64,000 nucleotides of DNA. Source: Streptomyces erythrochromogenes (GTDB taxonomy: Bacteria; Actinomycetota; Actinomycetes; Streptomycetales; Streptomycetaceae). The stretch lies in contig NZ_CP108036.1 of NCBI RefSeq assembly GCF_036170895.1, positions 2,170,001-2,234,000 of the forward strand. The letters are read 5' to 3'. The notes beneath the pieces were generated by a model. The model was not told where the DNA came from. It worked only from the letters and a program-made list of their open reading frames with translations, and searched no databases. Below are positions 18,235 through 28,049 of the stretch, one piece after another (position 1 is the stretch's first letter; each line of letters opens with the position of its first letter). The position numbers and the translations under genes were made by a program.

Positions 18235-18522
18235 CTAGTCGGGCAGCTCAGGTTGCTGCTGAGCCCCTTCAAAGAGGTACGCATAGAGGTCGCGCAGGTA
18301 GGTACGCAAGCTATCCGCGTCCGGGAAGTCGACGTTGGTCAGACGCTCGTAATCCGGCGGCCCGAACGCTTCGTCTTCCAGAATTTGAATGAAGCCTTCA
18401 CGAACGGCTTCGACATAAGACTCACCGAACCCCTTGAGCGTCGACCTCAGATATCCACTGGTATCACGCCCCGTCTCGTCATCCAGATACATCTTGAGAA
18501 ATCCTTCGAAGCGCGCATCCAT
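18235..18522 (-). CDS. Candidate immunity protein for the upstream toxin-like gene
   Basis: 95-residue acidic protein (FLKMYLDDETGRD, YVEAVREGFIQILEDEAF, ADSLRTYLRDLYAYLFEG) with all-helical character and no signal peptide. It starts 12 bp after the stop of the proline-rich protein with a toxin-like C-terminus. That position, the size and the acidity match immunity partners of polymorphic toxins such as the CdiI-type families. The coding DNA is clearly A+T-richer than its neighbours: by my count only 29 of 60 bases at 18361-18420 are G or C, which suggests recent acquisition with the toxin tip. No specific immunity family was recognised with confidence. Confidence 0.7.
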   Translation of the reverse strand: MDARFEGFLKMYLDDETGRDTSGYLRSTLKGFGESYVEAVREGFIQILEDEAFGPPDYERLTNVDFPDADSLRTYLRDLYAYLFEGAQQQPELPD

Positions 18523-18534
18523 TCACTTTCTCCT

Positions 18535-19950
18535 TTACGGGTGACGACGTGGAGCGGGATCGATCATCATAGTGTGCAACTTCCACGCCCCGGTAGCGTC
18601 ATCCAGACGATACTGGGGACGGATCGTTCCGCCCTCGAAATCAACAGGCTTGAATTCTCCAGGGTTTGCCGGATCACGGTAAAAGCCGGTGAAGTTGCGA
18701 TGGGCGTCGGGTCCCAGTATGTCGGCGATCGCCGTCGGCCCAACGTCTTCGCCACCGTCGAGCTTCACCCGGAAATACATATCTGCCCGCACCATGTCTT
18801 CCGCCTTGTCGAAGCGCGTGGAGTAGGGGCCGCAATAGTGCTTCTTCGCAGGGTTCTCTCCGTCCGTGGTGTTACCTGTCAACGGATCTACCTGATCCAC
18901 GCCTTTGAACAGACCGCTGTAGTCGGCATTCGGGCCGTAGATCACAGGACTGCCGTCCTTGTAGCGGACCTCACCCAGCCTCTTCTGCAGAGCCTCGTCG
19001 GAGACATCGAGATGACGTCCCGTCGCATGCCCCTCGTTCGCCAGCTCACTGATGCGATCGGCAATCTGCTCCTCTGTGAGCGGGGCTTCCCAAGGGCGAC
19101 CGGGCGCCACCTCTGGTTGCTCGACCCCATTTGCGAGAACCTCGGCCGACGCCCCCTCATCCGCCGCGTCAGTGCCCTCGCCCAAGGTGCCCGGGGTCAC
19201 GTCCGCCGGTCTGCCGTCGACGGGGCCCGGAGAGAGAGCTTCGTCACCAGCCTCGAAGGTGGCAGTCTCCTCCACGCCGCCGCTCGGACCCTCCTCGACG
19301 GGGTCCGTGCCGATCTCGGCCTCGGCCTCGACCTCGTTGCCTTCGGCAGGGTCTCCCGCCACTTCGCCCAGCTCGTCATCGCGGCTCTGTTCCGTGCCAC
19401 TTCCCACCTGATGGGCCTCGACTGATTCCGAATGCTCCGTCTCTTGACTCTGTGCGCCCGCCCCCTGCCGACTGGGTTCCTCGGCCGGCGGTACCTGTAC
19501 CTCCATGGGCGACTCCGGCGGAGGATTCGTATCTGTCTTCAGAGTTGAGCGCGAGGATTCCTCGATGACCACCAGATCCGCTGGTTCGTGGGTGTCCGGC
19601 GGGTCCGCGGGGGTCACCGGACCCTTTGGTGGTTCCTTGCCGCCCGGAGGCGCCTGTCCCGCGGGCAGCGGTTCCGCTGCGGGCTGGTCCGCCGGTGTTT
19701 CCTGCGTGCCGACGTCACCGTCCGTCAGGTCTTCGGCGGGGGTGTCGGACTGTTCCTCCGTGATGTGTTCGAGCTCCGGGAGGTCCCCGTCGGTCATCTC
19801 GTCGCGCCCCTGGTCGCCGGTGTTCGGCGCACCGGCGTCCGCGGGGCCGCTGTTCGGCACGTCCCCGTCGCCGGAGGCCCGTGCGTCGGCCGGAGGCGGT
19901 GGGGGCGGAGGGGGTGGTGGCGCGTCGGAGACGTTGTTGACCTCACTCAT
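18535..19950 (-). CDS. Proline-rich N-terminus protein with C-terminal toxin-like domain
   Basis: 471 residues. The N-terminus MSEVNNVSDA is followed by ten prolines and ADARASGDGD, the same signature as the next upstream gene product. Residues 30-285 are a disordered acidic/Pro/Thr linker. The C-terminal 185 residues are globular: EEQIADRISELANEG, then H308 and H313 in GHATGRHLDVSDEALQKR, YCGPYSTRFDKAEDMV, FTGFYRDPANPGEFKPVDFEGGT and WKLHTMMIDP. The paired histidines followed by SDE-x-L-x-x-R resemble bacterial RNase A-like and other polymorphic toxin tips, but I cannot fix the family. The tip is encoded by A+T-richer DNA than the linker. It is followed 12 bp later by a putative immunity gene. 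Likely an effector of the operon's export machinery. Confidence 0.72.
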   Translation of the reverse strand: MSEVNNVSDAPPPPPPPPPPADARASGDGDVPNSGPADAGAPNTGDQGRDEMTDGDLPELEHITEEQSDTPAEDLTDGDVGTQETPADQPAAEPLPAGQAPPGGKEPPKGPVTPADPPDTHEPADLVVIEESSRSTLKTDTNPPPESPMEVQVPPAEEPSRQGAGAQSQETEHSESVEAHQVGSGTEQSRDDELGEVAGDPAEGNEVEAEAEIGTDPVEEGPSGGVEETATFEAGDEALSPGPVDGRPADVTPGTLGEGTDAADEGASAEVLANGVEQPEVAPGRPWEAPLTEEQIADRISELANEGHATGRHLDVSDEALQKRLGEVRYKDGSPVIYGPNADYSGLFKGVDQVDPLTGNTTDGENPAKKHYCGPYSTRFDKAEDMVRADMYFRVKLDGGEDVGPTAIADILGPDAHRNFTGFYRDPANPGEFKPVDFEGGTIRPQYRLDDATGAWKLHTMMIDPAPRRHP

Positions 19951-20031
19951 GGACGTCGCCTCCCCGCTCCGCCGGGCGCATGCCCACGCCGCCTGGACCG
20001 CACGTTCCCACCGTTCATGTCTGGCTTCCCC

Positions 20032-22068
20032 CTACAGGCTCAAGTCCTTGCCGAGGCCCAGGCCTCGGCGCTGTTCGAGGTTCTGGCGCAGGTCCTGCGT
20101 CAGCCGCGGTGTCACGTCGGGCACGTTGCGCACGTGGTTCACGTCGGCCCGGTTCACGTCGCGGATGCTCGTGAACCCCTGGGCGGCGATGTCCGCGGCG
20201 CGCGCCGCCTCGGTGGCTCGTGGGCCCGTCTCCGGGCGGGCGCCGCGGTCCTGGTCGACGCCGGCTTGTTGCGGGGTCTCCGGCGAGGCCTCGTAGGCCT
20301 GTTGGGCCTCGACCGCTTTGGCCATGTTGGCGGCACGCATGCGATCGACGTCGGGTTCTAGCTCAAGCCCCCTGATCTTCAGCTCCTTGCTGTAGGTGTC
20401 GGGAGTGTCCGTCGGGTTCGCGGCTCCCGGGGGCCGGTCGAGGTTGAGCCAGGGGTTGTCGCCCCGTGTACCGCCGTCGTCGTCCGGGTCCGGGTCCGGA
20501 TCGTCCGCGGCAGCCGCCGCACCCGGGTCGTCGGGGTCATCGGGGCCGTCCGGCCCACCCGTCCCGGCGTCCGCCGACGGACGACCGAGGTTCAACCACG
20601 GGTTGGCGGGTCGCTCCTCGGCGGTGCCGACCGGCTCGTCGGTCGGCAGGGGGTCGCCGTCCTGCCATTCGTCGCCCGATGGGGTGTCGTTGCCAGGCTG
20701 TTGTCCGGTCTCGGACCGGGCATCCGGCATCCGCTCGCCGTCCGCTCCGGCGCGTACGGCATCGGCGCGAGCGTCGAACGACGCGCTCGCGGCGGCCTCG
20801 TCCACGGCGTTCACGGCCTGCCCAGCGAGGTCGACGGCGGCGTCGATCGCGGCCTCGGCCACCTTGACCGCACCCTGCGCCAACACGCCTACGGTGTCGG
20901 CAAGTTCGTCGTTGGGATTCTCGACGCCGCTGGCCGCGCCACTGCCGTCGCCGCTCCCGGTCTGCGTCCGGCCGTCCCGGCCCGAAGGCCGCGCGTCCTG
21001 GCCGTCTCCCTTCGGCTGCTCCGGTGACGAGCCCGGAGCCGCCGATCCGGCCGGGGTGCCGGGCTCTGCCTGCCGGTCCGGCTGCGCGGCGGCGCGGGGT
21101 GCGTGGGCCTGATCGGGCCGGGCAGGCTGGGTCGGCGCGTCGGCGGACCCCGGACGGGCGGGATCGGCGCCCGCCGGCGCTGCGGGTTCCCGACGCTCGG
21201 CCGTGCCGGACCCGCCCTCCTGCGGCTGTTCGACCCGGGCCGGTGCCCCCTCCGGGCGCTGTGCCGCCGGGCCTTCGCCTCCTCGTTCGGGCCGGAGCGC
21301 CGGCTGGTCACCACCCCTCGAACCGTCCGACGCCTGGGGCTGCGTGGCCTTCCCGTCATCCGGACCCTTCGGAGGGCCGCCCTTCCCGTCGTCCCCACCC
21401 TTCGGCGGGCCGCCCCTTGCATCGTCCGGACCCTTCGGAGGGCCGCCCCTTCCGTCGTCCGGACCCTTCGGAGGGCCGCCCCTTCCGTCGTCCGGACCCT
21501 TCGGCGGATCGCCCTTCCCACCGTCCGGACCCTTCGGCGGATCGCCCTTCCCACCGTCCGGACCCTTCGGCGGATCGCCCTTCCCACCGTCCGGACCCTT
21601 CGGCGGATCGCCCTTCCCACCGTCCGGACCCTTCGGCGGATCGCCCTTCCCACCGTCCGGACCCTTCGGCGGGTCACCCCTTCCATCATCCGGACCCCTT
21701 GGCGGGTCGCCGCCGTCGTTCGGGCCCTTCGGAGGGTCACCCCTTCCGTCCTCCGGACCCTTTGGCGGGTCGCCCCCGTCGTTCGGTGGGTCCGGCGGGC
21801 CGGGTGGGTCCGTCGGGATGCCGTCCGGGGCGGCGTCGCCGTCCTCCGGGACTTCGGTTGCAGGCGGGAGCGGTTCGTTCGGTTCCGGCTCCGGCTTGTC
21901 CTGCTCGGTCTCGCCGTCCGTCTCCTCCTGGCCGGTCTCCTGCGGTGCTTCCGCCGTCCGCTCGGGGCCGTCCGGCTTGTCTCCGTCCGACGGTGCCTGC
22001 GCATCGGTCGGCGGGGGTGGGGGTGGTGGAGGTGGGGGCGCGTCCGTGGCGCCGTGGAGTTCGCTCAC
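20032..22068 (-). CDS. Proline/glycine-rich repeat protein, second putative effector or scaffold
   Basis: 678 residues. The GTG start overlaps the ATPase stop (GTGA). The N-terminus [11 protein letters not shown]10[10 protein letters not shown] matches the downstream toxin-like protein. Residues 90-245 are about thirteen 11-residue repeats of the form [11 protein letters not shown], five of them identical at DNA level. A disordered Gln/Pro/Ala region follows, then a helical segment ([25 protein letters not shown]), two copies of NPWLNL-x-RP at about 485 and 540, and a charged C-terminal helix region ending [12 protein letters not shown]. There is no signal peptide or membrane span. It could be an effector whose tip I do not recognise, or a structural tether. 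Confidence 0.75.
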   Translation of the reverse strand: MSELHGATDAPPPPPPPPPPTDAQAPSDGDKPDGPERTAEAPQETGQEETDGETEQDKPEPEPNEPLPPATEVPEDGDAAPDGIPTDPPGPPDPPNDGGDPPKGPEDGRGDPPKGPNDGGDPPRGPDDGRGDPPKGPDGGKGDPPKGPDGGKGDPPKGPDGGKGDPPKGPDGGKGDPPKGPDGGKGDPPKGPDDGRGGPPKGPDDGRGGPPKGPDDARGGPPKGGDDGKGGPPKGPDDGKATQPQASDGSRGGDQPALRPERGGEGPAAQRPEGAPARVEQPQEGGSGTAERREPAAPAGADPARPGSADAPTQPARPDQAHAPRAAAQPDRQAEPGTPAGSAAPGSSPEQPKGDGQDARPSGRDGRTQTGSGDGSGAASGVENPNDELADTVGVLAQGAVKVAEAAIDAAVDLAGQAVNAVDEAAASASFDARADAVRAGADGERMPDARSETGQQPGNDTPSGDEWQDGDPLPTDEPVGTAEERPANPWLNLGRPSADAGTGGPDGPDDPDDPGAAAAADDPDPDPDDDGGTRGDNPWLNLDRPPGAANPTDTPDTYSKELKIRGLELEPDVDRMRAANMAKAVEAQQAYEASPETPQQAGVDQDRGARPETGPRATEAARAADIAAQGFTSIRDVNRADVNHVRNVPDVTPRLTQDLRQNLEQRRGLGLGKDLSL
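21491..21655. repeat. Five exact tandem copies of a 33-bp coding repeat
   Basis: The unit starts TCCGGACCCTTCGGCGGATC and is repeated without a single difference at 21491, 21524, 21557, 21590 and 21623. Each encodes [11 protein letters not shown] on the minus strand. Diverged copies extend the array to roughly 21350-21790. Exact identity implies recent expansion by slippage or recombination, and copy number should vary between strains. Confidence 0.95.
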
Positions 22069-25061
22069 CGGCGTGTCCCCGTTCCCTCGGCGCACACCTG
22101 CGCCACCCGCATCGCCGTCTCCGCCACCACCGCGCGGAGCCTCGGGCCCTCCGCGCACGCGAGGGCGAAGGCCCGCCTGACGTGTTCCTCCGTCGTACCT
22201 CCCGTCACGGCCGTCACGGCGTCGCGCAGGCCGCTGCGGTCGACGTCGCCAATCCGGGCGTGGACCTTCTCCGGCCCGTACCCGGGCAGGGCCCGGACCT
22301 GGAGACGGTGGTCGGCGCCCGAGGTGCCGGTCAGGAGCAGCCCGCGGGACGCCCACTCGGCCGTCCGGTCCTCCGGGTAGGTGTGCGGGCCGTCCGGGGC
22401 CGCCGTGCGTGCGCGCTGAACGGCTTCCAGGACGTCCCGGAAGCGGTAGTTGGCGTATGTGTAGCGGCGCCGGTCCGCCGACCGCGGTTCCGCTCCGAGC
22501 AGCAGGTCGGACAGGACGGCGTGCAGGCGTTCCGCGAAGTCCGCCGGGTCCACCTCGTCGCGCATGAGGGCGGCCCGCGCGGAGACGGCGCGTTCCACCG
22601 CGTACACCAGGGTGCACTCCAGGTCGCGCGGGGCGAGTGCCTGCAGGGCCTTCCCCAAGCCGGCGGCCGGGGCGGGAGCCACCATGCCCATCGCCTGGGC
22701 GGAGGCGGCCGCTTCCACCCAGATGAGGTGGAGCGGTTCCAGGGAGCGGTGGTGGGAGTCGTTCATCGTGCGCAGGGTGCACGGCCGGCGGTGGCACGCG
22801 GCGCCGCAGAGGGGGCTGCGGCTGCCCAGCAGCGGTGGTTCCGCGGACGCCTCCTTCGTGCTCTCGTCGTGTTCGCCGTGCGGGACGGCCGTGAGGACCG
22901 GCCTGTCCATGCCGTCGGAGGAGACGGCGGCGCGTCCGGGTGGCAGGGCGACGACGTTCTCGCTCTGGTCCTGTTGGAGGTTCATCGTGGCGCCGACCGC
23001 CTGCCGGTCGTCCGCGGCCGGGAGCCGGTGCATGATCTTCAGCGCGCTGTTCTTGATGACGTCCGGGAGGATCTTGCTGGGGATCTGCTCGACGATGACG
23101 ACGCCTTCGCCGTACGCGCGGATCTCCGCGAGGAGCGAGGCGAAGAGTTCGACGGCTGCCGCCGCCGGGCCGTCCTCCACGTTCTTCAGGAGTCGGTGTG
23201 CCTCCTCCACCACCAGCACGTGGCGCAGCGGAACCCCGCCCGCGCCGTGGTGGACGCGCAGGTGTTCGACGAGGCGGATGAGCACCGCTCCGATGAGGAA
23301 GGCCTTGTCCTGGTCGTTCGTGATCGTTTCCAGTTCGAGGACGACGTTGCCGGAGAGCAGGCCGGCGATGTCCAGCGGGTGGCCGCCCTCGAAGAAGCGG
23401 CCCGGTGTGCCTTCGCGCAGTGAGCCCATGCGGACGTCGACGAAGCCCCGTACGTCGGCGGTGACCTCCTTGCCGTAGCCGATCATCTCGACGACCTGGC
23501 GGGCCGTCGCCTGGAGCGCCCCGAGGGTGGGGTAGACCGCCGAGCGCGGTTCGTCGGGCTCGTCCCGCACGAACTTCGGTTTGTGGGCCGGGCGTGGCTC
23601 GCCGGTGACCAGGTCCCATCCGGCGTCGGTGTAGCACTGGGACAGGGCCCGGGCGAGCACCTGCGGGAAGGGTTCGTGTCCCTCGAAGGCCGCCAGGAAC
23701 AGGGCCCGTACGAGGTCGACGTGGCTCTGCAGCGGGAAGCCCGGTTCCGGTTCCAGCGGGTTGAGGGATGCCGGCGGTACGTCCACGTCCCCCGGCCGGA
23801 TGACGGTGACCCGGCGCGCGGCCTCGGGCCCGTCCGCCGCGGCGAGGCGGCCCGCCATGCGTGCGTACTCGGCTTTGGCGGGCTCGATGGCGAGCCACGG
23901 GACGGGCCGCTCGTGCGTGGACAGGGCGGTGAGCAGGCTGCGTACGGACTGGGACTTGCCGGAGCCGGTGGCGCCGCAGACGAAGGCGTGCCGGTTGAGG
24001 GTGGAGCGCGAGACGTGCAGCCGGTCCGCGGCCGAGAGGGACTCGTCGAGGATGTCGCCGATGAGGAAGCCGTCGGAGCCCGAGCCGGTGTCGTCGGCCG
24101 TGACGTCGAAGCGGTTGGGGGCCACCGTGCGGATGCCGGGCAGTTCCCGCGCCGGGGGGCGGGCGAGCGCGGCGACGAGTTCGGCGGGGGCGAGGAAGGG
24201 CGATGCCCCGGGCGATCCGGGGCCCTGCGGGCCTGCGGCCGTCAGTGCCTCGGCGAGCGGTACGGGCCGCCGCGCCGGTACGAGGACGTACGGCAGGTCG
24301 TCGAGGTCGCCCGAGCCGCAGAGCAGGGCCGCCGAGGCGAGCGCCGACTCGGGCCTGCGTCCGCCGACCAGGACGCGTACGTTCCACACGCCGGTGGCGA
24401 GCGCCCGCGTCAGTTCGCGGTAGCGGGCCTCGGCCCGTTCGGCGGCCACCCGGTCCGCCGCGGAGTTCTCCCGCTGCCGCAGCCGCGGGAGTTGTACGGC
24501 CAGTGCGGCGCGCTCCTGTTCCAGTCGCTCGTACGGGACGGGCTCGGCCAGGACCAGCCAGGCGAAGGCGTCCGGCAGGTGGGCCACGGCGTCGTCGAAC
24601 GAGCCGCGGCGCTCCGACGGCAGGGCGCGCTCGTCGTCGCCCATGCGCAGCGCGTCGTGGGAGCCGAGGCAGGGCAGCCAGTACGGCATCTCCTGCAGCA
24701 GTGCGGCGACCTCGCCGGACGGGACGTCCTGGGCGGTGGCTCCGGGCGGGTAGCTGAGCGGGCGCGCCGCGGCTCCGCGCGGCGCGTCCCCGGCGGGCGG
24801 GAAGTAGGGGGCTCCGCCGACGAGGAAGTGCATCGGCCGGTGCGGGCCCGGGCGTATCCAGGCGGCGGCGAGGCCGGTCGGGCCTCCTTCGGCGTGGTGG
24901 CCTAGCACCGCGTGGGCGGCGGTCACCGCAGCGGTGAGCTGCGCGGCCGTACGGTCGTCCGCGTGCGGGTCCTCGGGCCGGCGGGGCACGGTGAGCAGCC
25001 GGTGGAAGCGGTGGGCGGGGAGCCCGGCGGGCCCGGCGGGGGCACCGTCGGCCGGTGTCAC
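22065..25061 (-). CDS. HerA/FtsK-like ATP-binding protein (DUF87-type motor)
   Basis: 998-residue ATPase. The Walker A box GATGSGKS is at 363-370 (in [17 protein letters not shown]), Walker [11 protein letters not shown] near 615-624, and a HerA-like sensor/finger region follows ([36 protein letters not shown]). The N-terminal 340 residues are a divergent partner-binding region. The last 270 or so residues, after a cysteine-rich [13 protein letters not shown], form an extra helical domain. The GTG at 25061 overlaps the upstream TGA (GTGA) and the stop overlaps the next GTG, so the three genes are translationally coupled. HerA/FtsK-type hexamers pump DNA or, in secretion systems, drive protein transport; here the effectors and paired membrane proteins favour the latter. 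Confidence 0.85.
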   Translation of the reverse strand: MTPADGAPAGPAGLPAHRFHRLLTVPRRPEDPHADDRTAAQLTAAVTAAHAVLGHHAEGGPTGLAAAWIRPGPHRPMHFLVGGAPYFPPAGDAPRGAAARPLSYPPGATAQDVPSGEVAALLQEMPYWLPCLGSHDALRMGDDERALPSERRGSFDDAVAHLPDAFAWLVLAEPVPYERLEQERAALAVQLPRLRQRENSAADRVAAERAEARYRELTRALATGVWNVRVLVGGRRPESALASAALLCGSGDLDDLPYVLVPARRPVPLAEALTAAGPQGPGSPGASPFLAPAELVAALARPPARELPGIRTVAPNRFDVTADDTGSGSDGFLIGDILDESLSAADRLHVSRSTLNRHAFVCGATGSGKSQSVRSLLTALSTHERPVPWLAIEPAKAEYARMAGRLAAADGPEAARRVTVIRPGDVDVPPASLNPLEPEPGFPLQSHVDLVRALFLAAFEGHEPFPQVLARALSQCYTDAGWDLVTGEPRPAHKPKFVRDEPDEPRSAVYPTLGALQATARQVVEMIGYGKEVTADVRGFVDVRMGSLREGTPGRFFEGGHPLDIAGLLSGNVVLELETITNDQDKAFLIGAVLIRLVEHLRVHHGAGGVPLRHVLVVEEAHRLLKNVEDGPAAAAVELFASLLAEIRAYGEGVVIVEQIPSKILPDVIKNSALKIMHRLPAADDRQAVGATMNLQQDQSENVVALPPGRAAVSSDGMDRPVLTAVPHGEHDESTKEASAEPPLLGSRSPLCGAACHRRPCTLRTMNDSHHRSLEPLHLIWVEAAASAQAMGMVAPAPAAGLGKALQALAPRDLECTLVYAVERAVSARAALMRDEVDPADFAERLHAVLSDLLLGAEPRSADRRRYTYANYRFRDVLEAVQRARTAAPDGPHTYPEDRTAEWASRGLLLTGTSGADHRLQVRALPGYGPEKVHARIGDVDRSGLRDAVTAVTGGTTEEHVRRAFALACAEGPRLRAVVAETAMRVAQVCAEGTGTRR

Positions 25062-26977
25062 GGCAGGCTCGGGCGCGGTCGGGTGGAGAGGCGAGGCAGG
25101 AAGTTGATGCCCGGGTTGCAGTCGCCGAAGACGACGCGGCGGCCGCCCGGCCCGGCCTCGACGAGGACCAGTCCGGTGACCGGAAGGGCCTGGAGCTGGG
25201 TGGGCTCGACGGTGAACTCGTAGACGCGGCTGAGGTTCTCGCCGGTCGTGGTGGTCCGGGCGGTGGAGGTGTTGGTCGAGTCCTGCCAGCTGCGGGACAG
25301 CGAGGTGGAGAAGGAGCTGGAACTGCCCCAGTTGCTGCCCGACTTGCTTCCGCCGCCCCGGTTGAAGCCTTCGGTGTCGGAGACGCCCCGCTGGTAGCTG
25401 TAGCTGGTGCCGCGGCCCTCGGTGAGGGTTTCGCCGATCTGCCGGGTGAGCTGGTTGACGAGGAACTTGTGTTCCTGGCCGATGAACTGGGCTGCCGCCT
25501 TGGCCTCCTCGCCGTTGCCCATGCGCATGAAGACCGTGGCGCTGTCGGAGCCGCCGGCGACCTGGACGGCGGCCTCCCGAAGGTGTTCGAGGAGGAAGAC
25601 CAGCCGGACTCCCGCGGTCCGGGCCTGGCGAGCCATCGCTTCGAGGGCCTCGCGGCCCAGGTGGTCGGCTCCCGCGACGACGAGCGTGCCCGCGCCGGCG
25701 GCGACCGCGCGCCCCCGCAGGGTGTGGAGCAGGCGGAAGAAGATGAAGCGGTCGGTGAGGTCCTTGCGCCGGTGGACGCGGTCCTCCGTGGTGACGACGG
25801 TCAGGCTGCCGGGCTTCCACCAGGCGGACGCGGGGGTGTCGGTGATGTCGGCCGCTTCGGCCTTCGTCAGCAGTTCCGTCTGGGCCCGTACGTAGCGGAG
25901 CTCGTTCTGGACGCGCTCGCTCTGGCCCACGAGGTCGATGGCCCGGGTGATCGACTCGACCTCGGCAGGGCTGAGCAGGCCCGGCGACGACGGGTCCGCA
26001 TCGTAGACGCGGAGCAGGACGCGCAGTCCGGCGGCGAGGCGGGCGAGGGTCACCGGTCCTTCGAGCAGGTCGGTGACGGTCTGGATCACGTCGACGTCGA
26101 TGGTGTGGAGGTCGATGTCCGAGCCGGGCGGGCGCATGCTCGCGAGGGCTTCGGCGAACGTCTCCGCCAGTTCCTCCGAGGTGAACTCCTCGCGCAGGTC
26201 CATGCCGAGCAGGGCGCCGGGCATGGGGACGTGGGCGACGGTCACTCCGCGCCGGGCGGCGAGGCCGGCCAGTTCCAGGGCGACGGCCTGCTGGGTGAGG
26301 TCCAGGACGACGACCGGGCGGCCGCTGCCGAGGATCGGTCCGCCGAGGGTGGCGAGGAGGCTCGCCCAGCCGTTGCCGGTGCCGCCGAAGACGTCGATCC
26401 GGCTGGGGCCGGAGGCGAGGGAGATCGGGTACCAGGTGTCCAGCGTCTCGTTGTGGCGCAGGTGCTCGGCGCGGTGGGCTTCGAGCCGGTTCTGCCAGGC
26501 CCGCCTGCGGGCCTCGTAGTCGCGGCGGGCGTGTTCCCGGGCGGCCTGCAGGCGGCGCTGGGCGGCCCGCAGCCTGGCCTGGGGGGAGGTCGCGATGATC
26601 AGGGCGAGGATGAGGGCCACGACGACGGCCGCGGCCCCCGCACCTGCGGCGATCAGCGCCGCGCCGCCCGCGATCAGGGTCAGGCAGCCGAAGCCGGAGG
26701 TGTTGCGGCCGCTCATGGCGCGTTCCTGCGCGGAGCGCACTTCGGCGTCGGAGGGTTCGGTGTGGACGGGCGGGTTGCCGGCCTCGGGGTGCGCCGGCGG
26801 TTCGGGGGGCTGGACAAACTCCCAGCCCCAGCGTTCGTCCCCGCGGAAGACGCGCAGCGCCAGCTCCGCTCCGGCCTCGTTCACCGGGTCGCCCTGGGTC
26901 CCCTCACCCTCCCGGTCTCCGCGGCCCCCCGGGCCCCCCTGGTCTTCGAGTTCCGTTCCGATTTCGGCAGCGCTCAT
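25058..26977 (-). CDS. Membrane-anchored coupling-protein-like pseudo-ATPase, paralogue A
   Basis: 639 residues, first gene of the six-gene operon and paralogue of the last one. [10 protein letters not shown] is at 46-55, a proline-rich stretch at 57-72 and a long hydrophobic hairpin at 96-130. The degenerate P-loop [11 protein letters not shown] is at 198-208, with W204 where lysine is expected. A helical insertion follows, then [57 protein letters not shown] (like the TraG/VirD4 C-terminal region), a Ser/Gly/Thr-rich patch and [18 protein letters not shown]. The ATG at 26977 ([10 protein letters not shown]) is preferred to one at 27016. Likely the membrane partner that couples the HerA-like motor to substrates. 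Confidence 0.78.
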   Translation of the reverse strand: MSAAEIGTELEDQGGPGGRGDREGEGTQGDPVNEAGAELALRVFRGDERWGWEFVQPPEPPAHPEAGNPPVHTEPSDAEVRSAQERAMSGRNTSGFGCLTLIAGGAALIAAGAGAAAVVVALILALIIATSPQARLRAAQRRLQAAREHARRDYEARRRAWQNRLEAHRAEHLRHNETLDTWYPISLASGPSRIDVFGGTGNGWASLLATLGGPILGSGRPVVVLDLTQQAVALELAGLAARRGVTVAHVPMPGALLGMDLREEFTSEELAETFAEALASMRPPGSDIDLHTIDVDVIQTVTDLLEGPVTLARLAAGLRVLLRVYDADPSSPGLLSPAEVESITRAIDLVGQSERVQNELRYVRAQTELLTKAEAADITDTPASAWWKPGSLTVVTTEDRVHRRKDLTDRFIFFRLLHTLRGRAVAAGAGTLVVAGADHLGREALEAMARQARTAGVRLVFLLEHLREAAVQVAGGSDSATVFMRMGNGEEAKAAAQFIGQEHKFLVNQLTRQIGETLTEGRGTSYSYQRGVSDTEGFNRGGGSKSGSNWGSSSSFSTSLSRSWQDSTNTSTARTTTTGENLSRVYEFTVEPTQLQALPVTGLVLVEAGPGGRRVVFGDCNPGINFLPRLSTRPRPSLP

Positions 26978-27101
26978 CCCGACCCCCCGTCCAGTGTCGG
27001 AGCATCGTGCACTCACAGGTGGCGCCTGTCAGCCGCCGCGACTGCGGATGGAGTGGTCTTTGACTGGAACTCATCGACAAATGACTTGAGTTGACACCCA
27101 G

Positions 27102-28034
27102 TCACATGATCGATTCGTCGGGTCGGTCATCCTCTCGGGACTCGCGGGCCAGTTCCGCGATGCGGGTGGGGCCGATGCGGCAGCAGCCGCCTACGAGGCG
27201 GGCTCCGGTGCGGCGCCAGGCGGCCGTCGGCCAGGGGGGCATGGCCCCGGGTGTCCGCCAGGTGCCGGTGGCCGCCTCCCAGACGGAGCCGTCGTTGGGG
27301 TAGGCCAGCAGGGGCTTGGCGGTGACGGCGGCCGCCGCCTCCAGGGCCGGGAGGACCTCCGCGGGGTCGCAGCAGTTGACCCCGAGGGCGATGACCTGCG
27401 GGGCCTGCGCGGCGAGCGCGAACGCTTCGGGCAGCGGGTGTCCCGACCGGGTGCGGCCCCCGGCCACGGTGTAGGCGAGCCAGGCCGGGGCGTCCGTCTC
27501 CGCGAGGACGGTGAGCACGGCCTCGGCCTCGTCCGGGTCGGGGAGGGTCTCCACGGCCAGTACGTCCGGGCCCGCGGCGAGCAGGGCCTCGATGCGGGGG
27601 CGGTGGAACGCGGCGAGCTCGCGCACGCCCAGGCCGTACCGGCCGCGGTACTCGGAGCCGTCCGCGAGCACCGCTCCGTACGGGCCGACGGAGGCGGCGA
27701 CCCATACGTCGTGGTCGGCGGCTTCGGCCGCCCGGGCGGCGAGTGCGACGCTGCGGTGCAGCAGGGCGGTGGTCGCGTCGCGGTCGCGGCCCTGCGCGGC
27801 GAAGGCCTCGTAGCCGACCTGGTAGCTGGCGGTGATCAGGACCTCTGCGCCGGCCTGCGCGTACGCCGCGTGGGCGGCCTCGACCTGGACCGGCCGCTCG
27901 TCGAGCACGCGGCCGGTCCAGAGGCCTCCGGTCAGGTCGCAGCCCTGGGCGGCGAGCTGGTTGCTGAGCCCGCCGTCCAGGACGACGGTCCGCTGGGCCA
28001 GGGCCTCGGCGAGCGGGCCGGTTGCTCGTGGCAT
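27102..28034 (-). CDS. mmuM: Homocysteine S-methyltransferase
   Basis: 310-residue zinc enzyme that methylates homocysteine using S-methylmethionine or S-adenosylmethionine. The barrel starts with VVLDGGLSNQLAAQG. The zinc ligands are visible in LGVNCCDP and in VGGCCRIGP near the C-terminus, and ETLPDPDEAEAVL is characteristic. It is followed on the same strand, 124 bp later, by the coupling-protein-like operon and preceded 15 bp upstream by the LLM oxidoreductase gene, with which it is probably cotranscribed. Confidence 0.9.
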   Translation of the reverse strand: MPRATGPLAEALAQRTVVLDGGLSNQLAAQGCDLTGGLWTGRVLDERPVQVEAAHAAYAQAGAEVLITASYQVGYEAFAAQGRDRDATTALLHRSVALAARAAEAADHDVWVAASVGPYGAVLADGSEYRGRYGLGVRELAAFHRPRIEALLAAGPDVLAVETLPDPDEAEAVLTVLAETDAPAWLAYTVAGGRTRSGHPLPEAFALAAQAPQVIALGVNCCDPAEVLPALEAAAAVTAKPLLAYPNDGSVWEAATGTWRTPGAMPPWPTAAWRRTGARLVGGCCRIGPTRIAELARESREDDRPDESIM

Positions 28035-28049
28035 CGTTTCCCCCGGCCG

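Noticed and set aside
21340..21790. Regular repeats that could be taken for a CRISPR array
   Set aside because: The units are head-to-tail without unique spacers, keep an 11-codon reading frame in a coding gene and have no cas genes nearby.
20032..24387. A 1451-codon frame continuing upstream of the second proline-rich protein
   Set aside because: Upstream of 22068 the translation is Arg/Pro-rich and overlaps the HerA-like ATPase in another frame; the GTGA coupling fixes the start at 22068.
22065..25820. N-terminal extension of the HerA-like ATPase to base 25820
   Set aside because: The extension lies inside the membrane paralogue and has shadow composition; the GTG at 25061 overlaps the paralogue's stop.
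16443..26977. Canonical type IV or type VII secretion system
   Set aside because: No relaxase, VirB4-like, WXG100 or EccB/C/D genes, and the coupling-protein relatives lack a functional P-loop. I therefore left the system unnamed.
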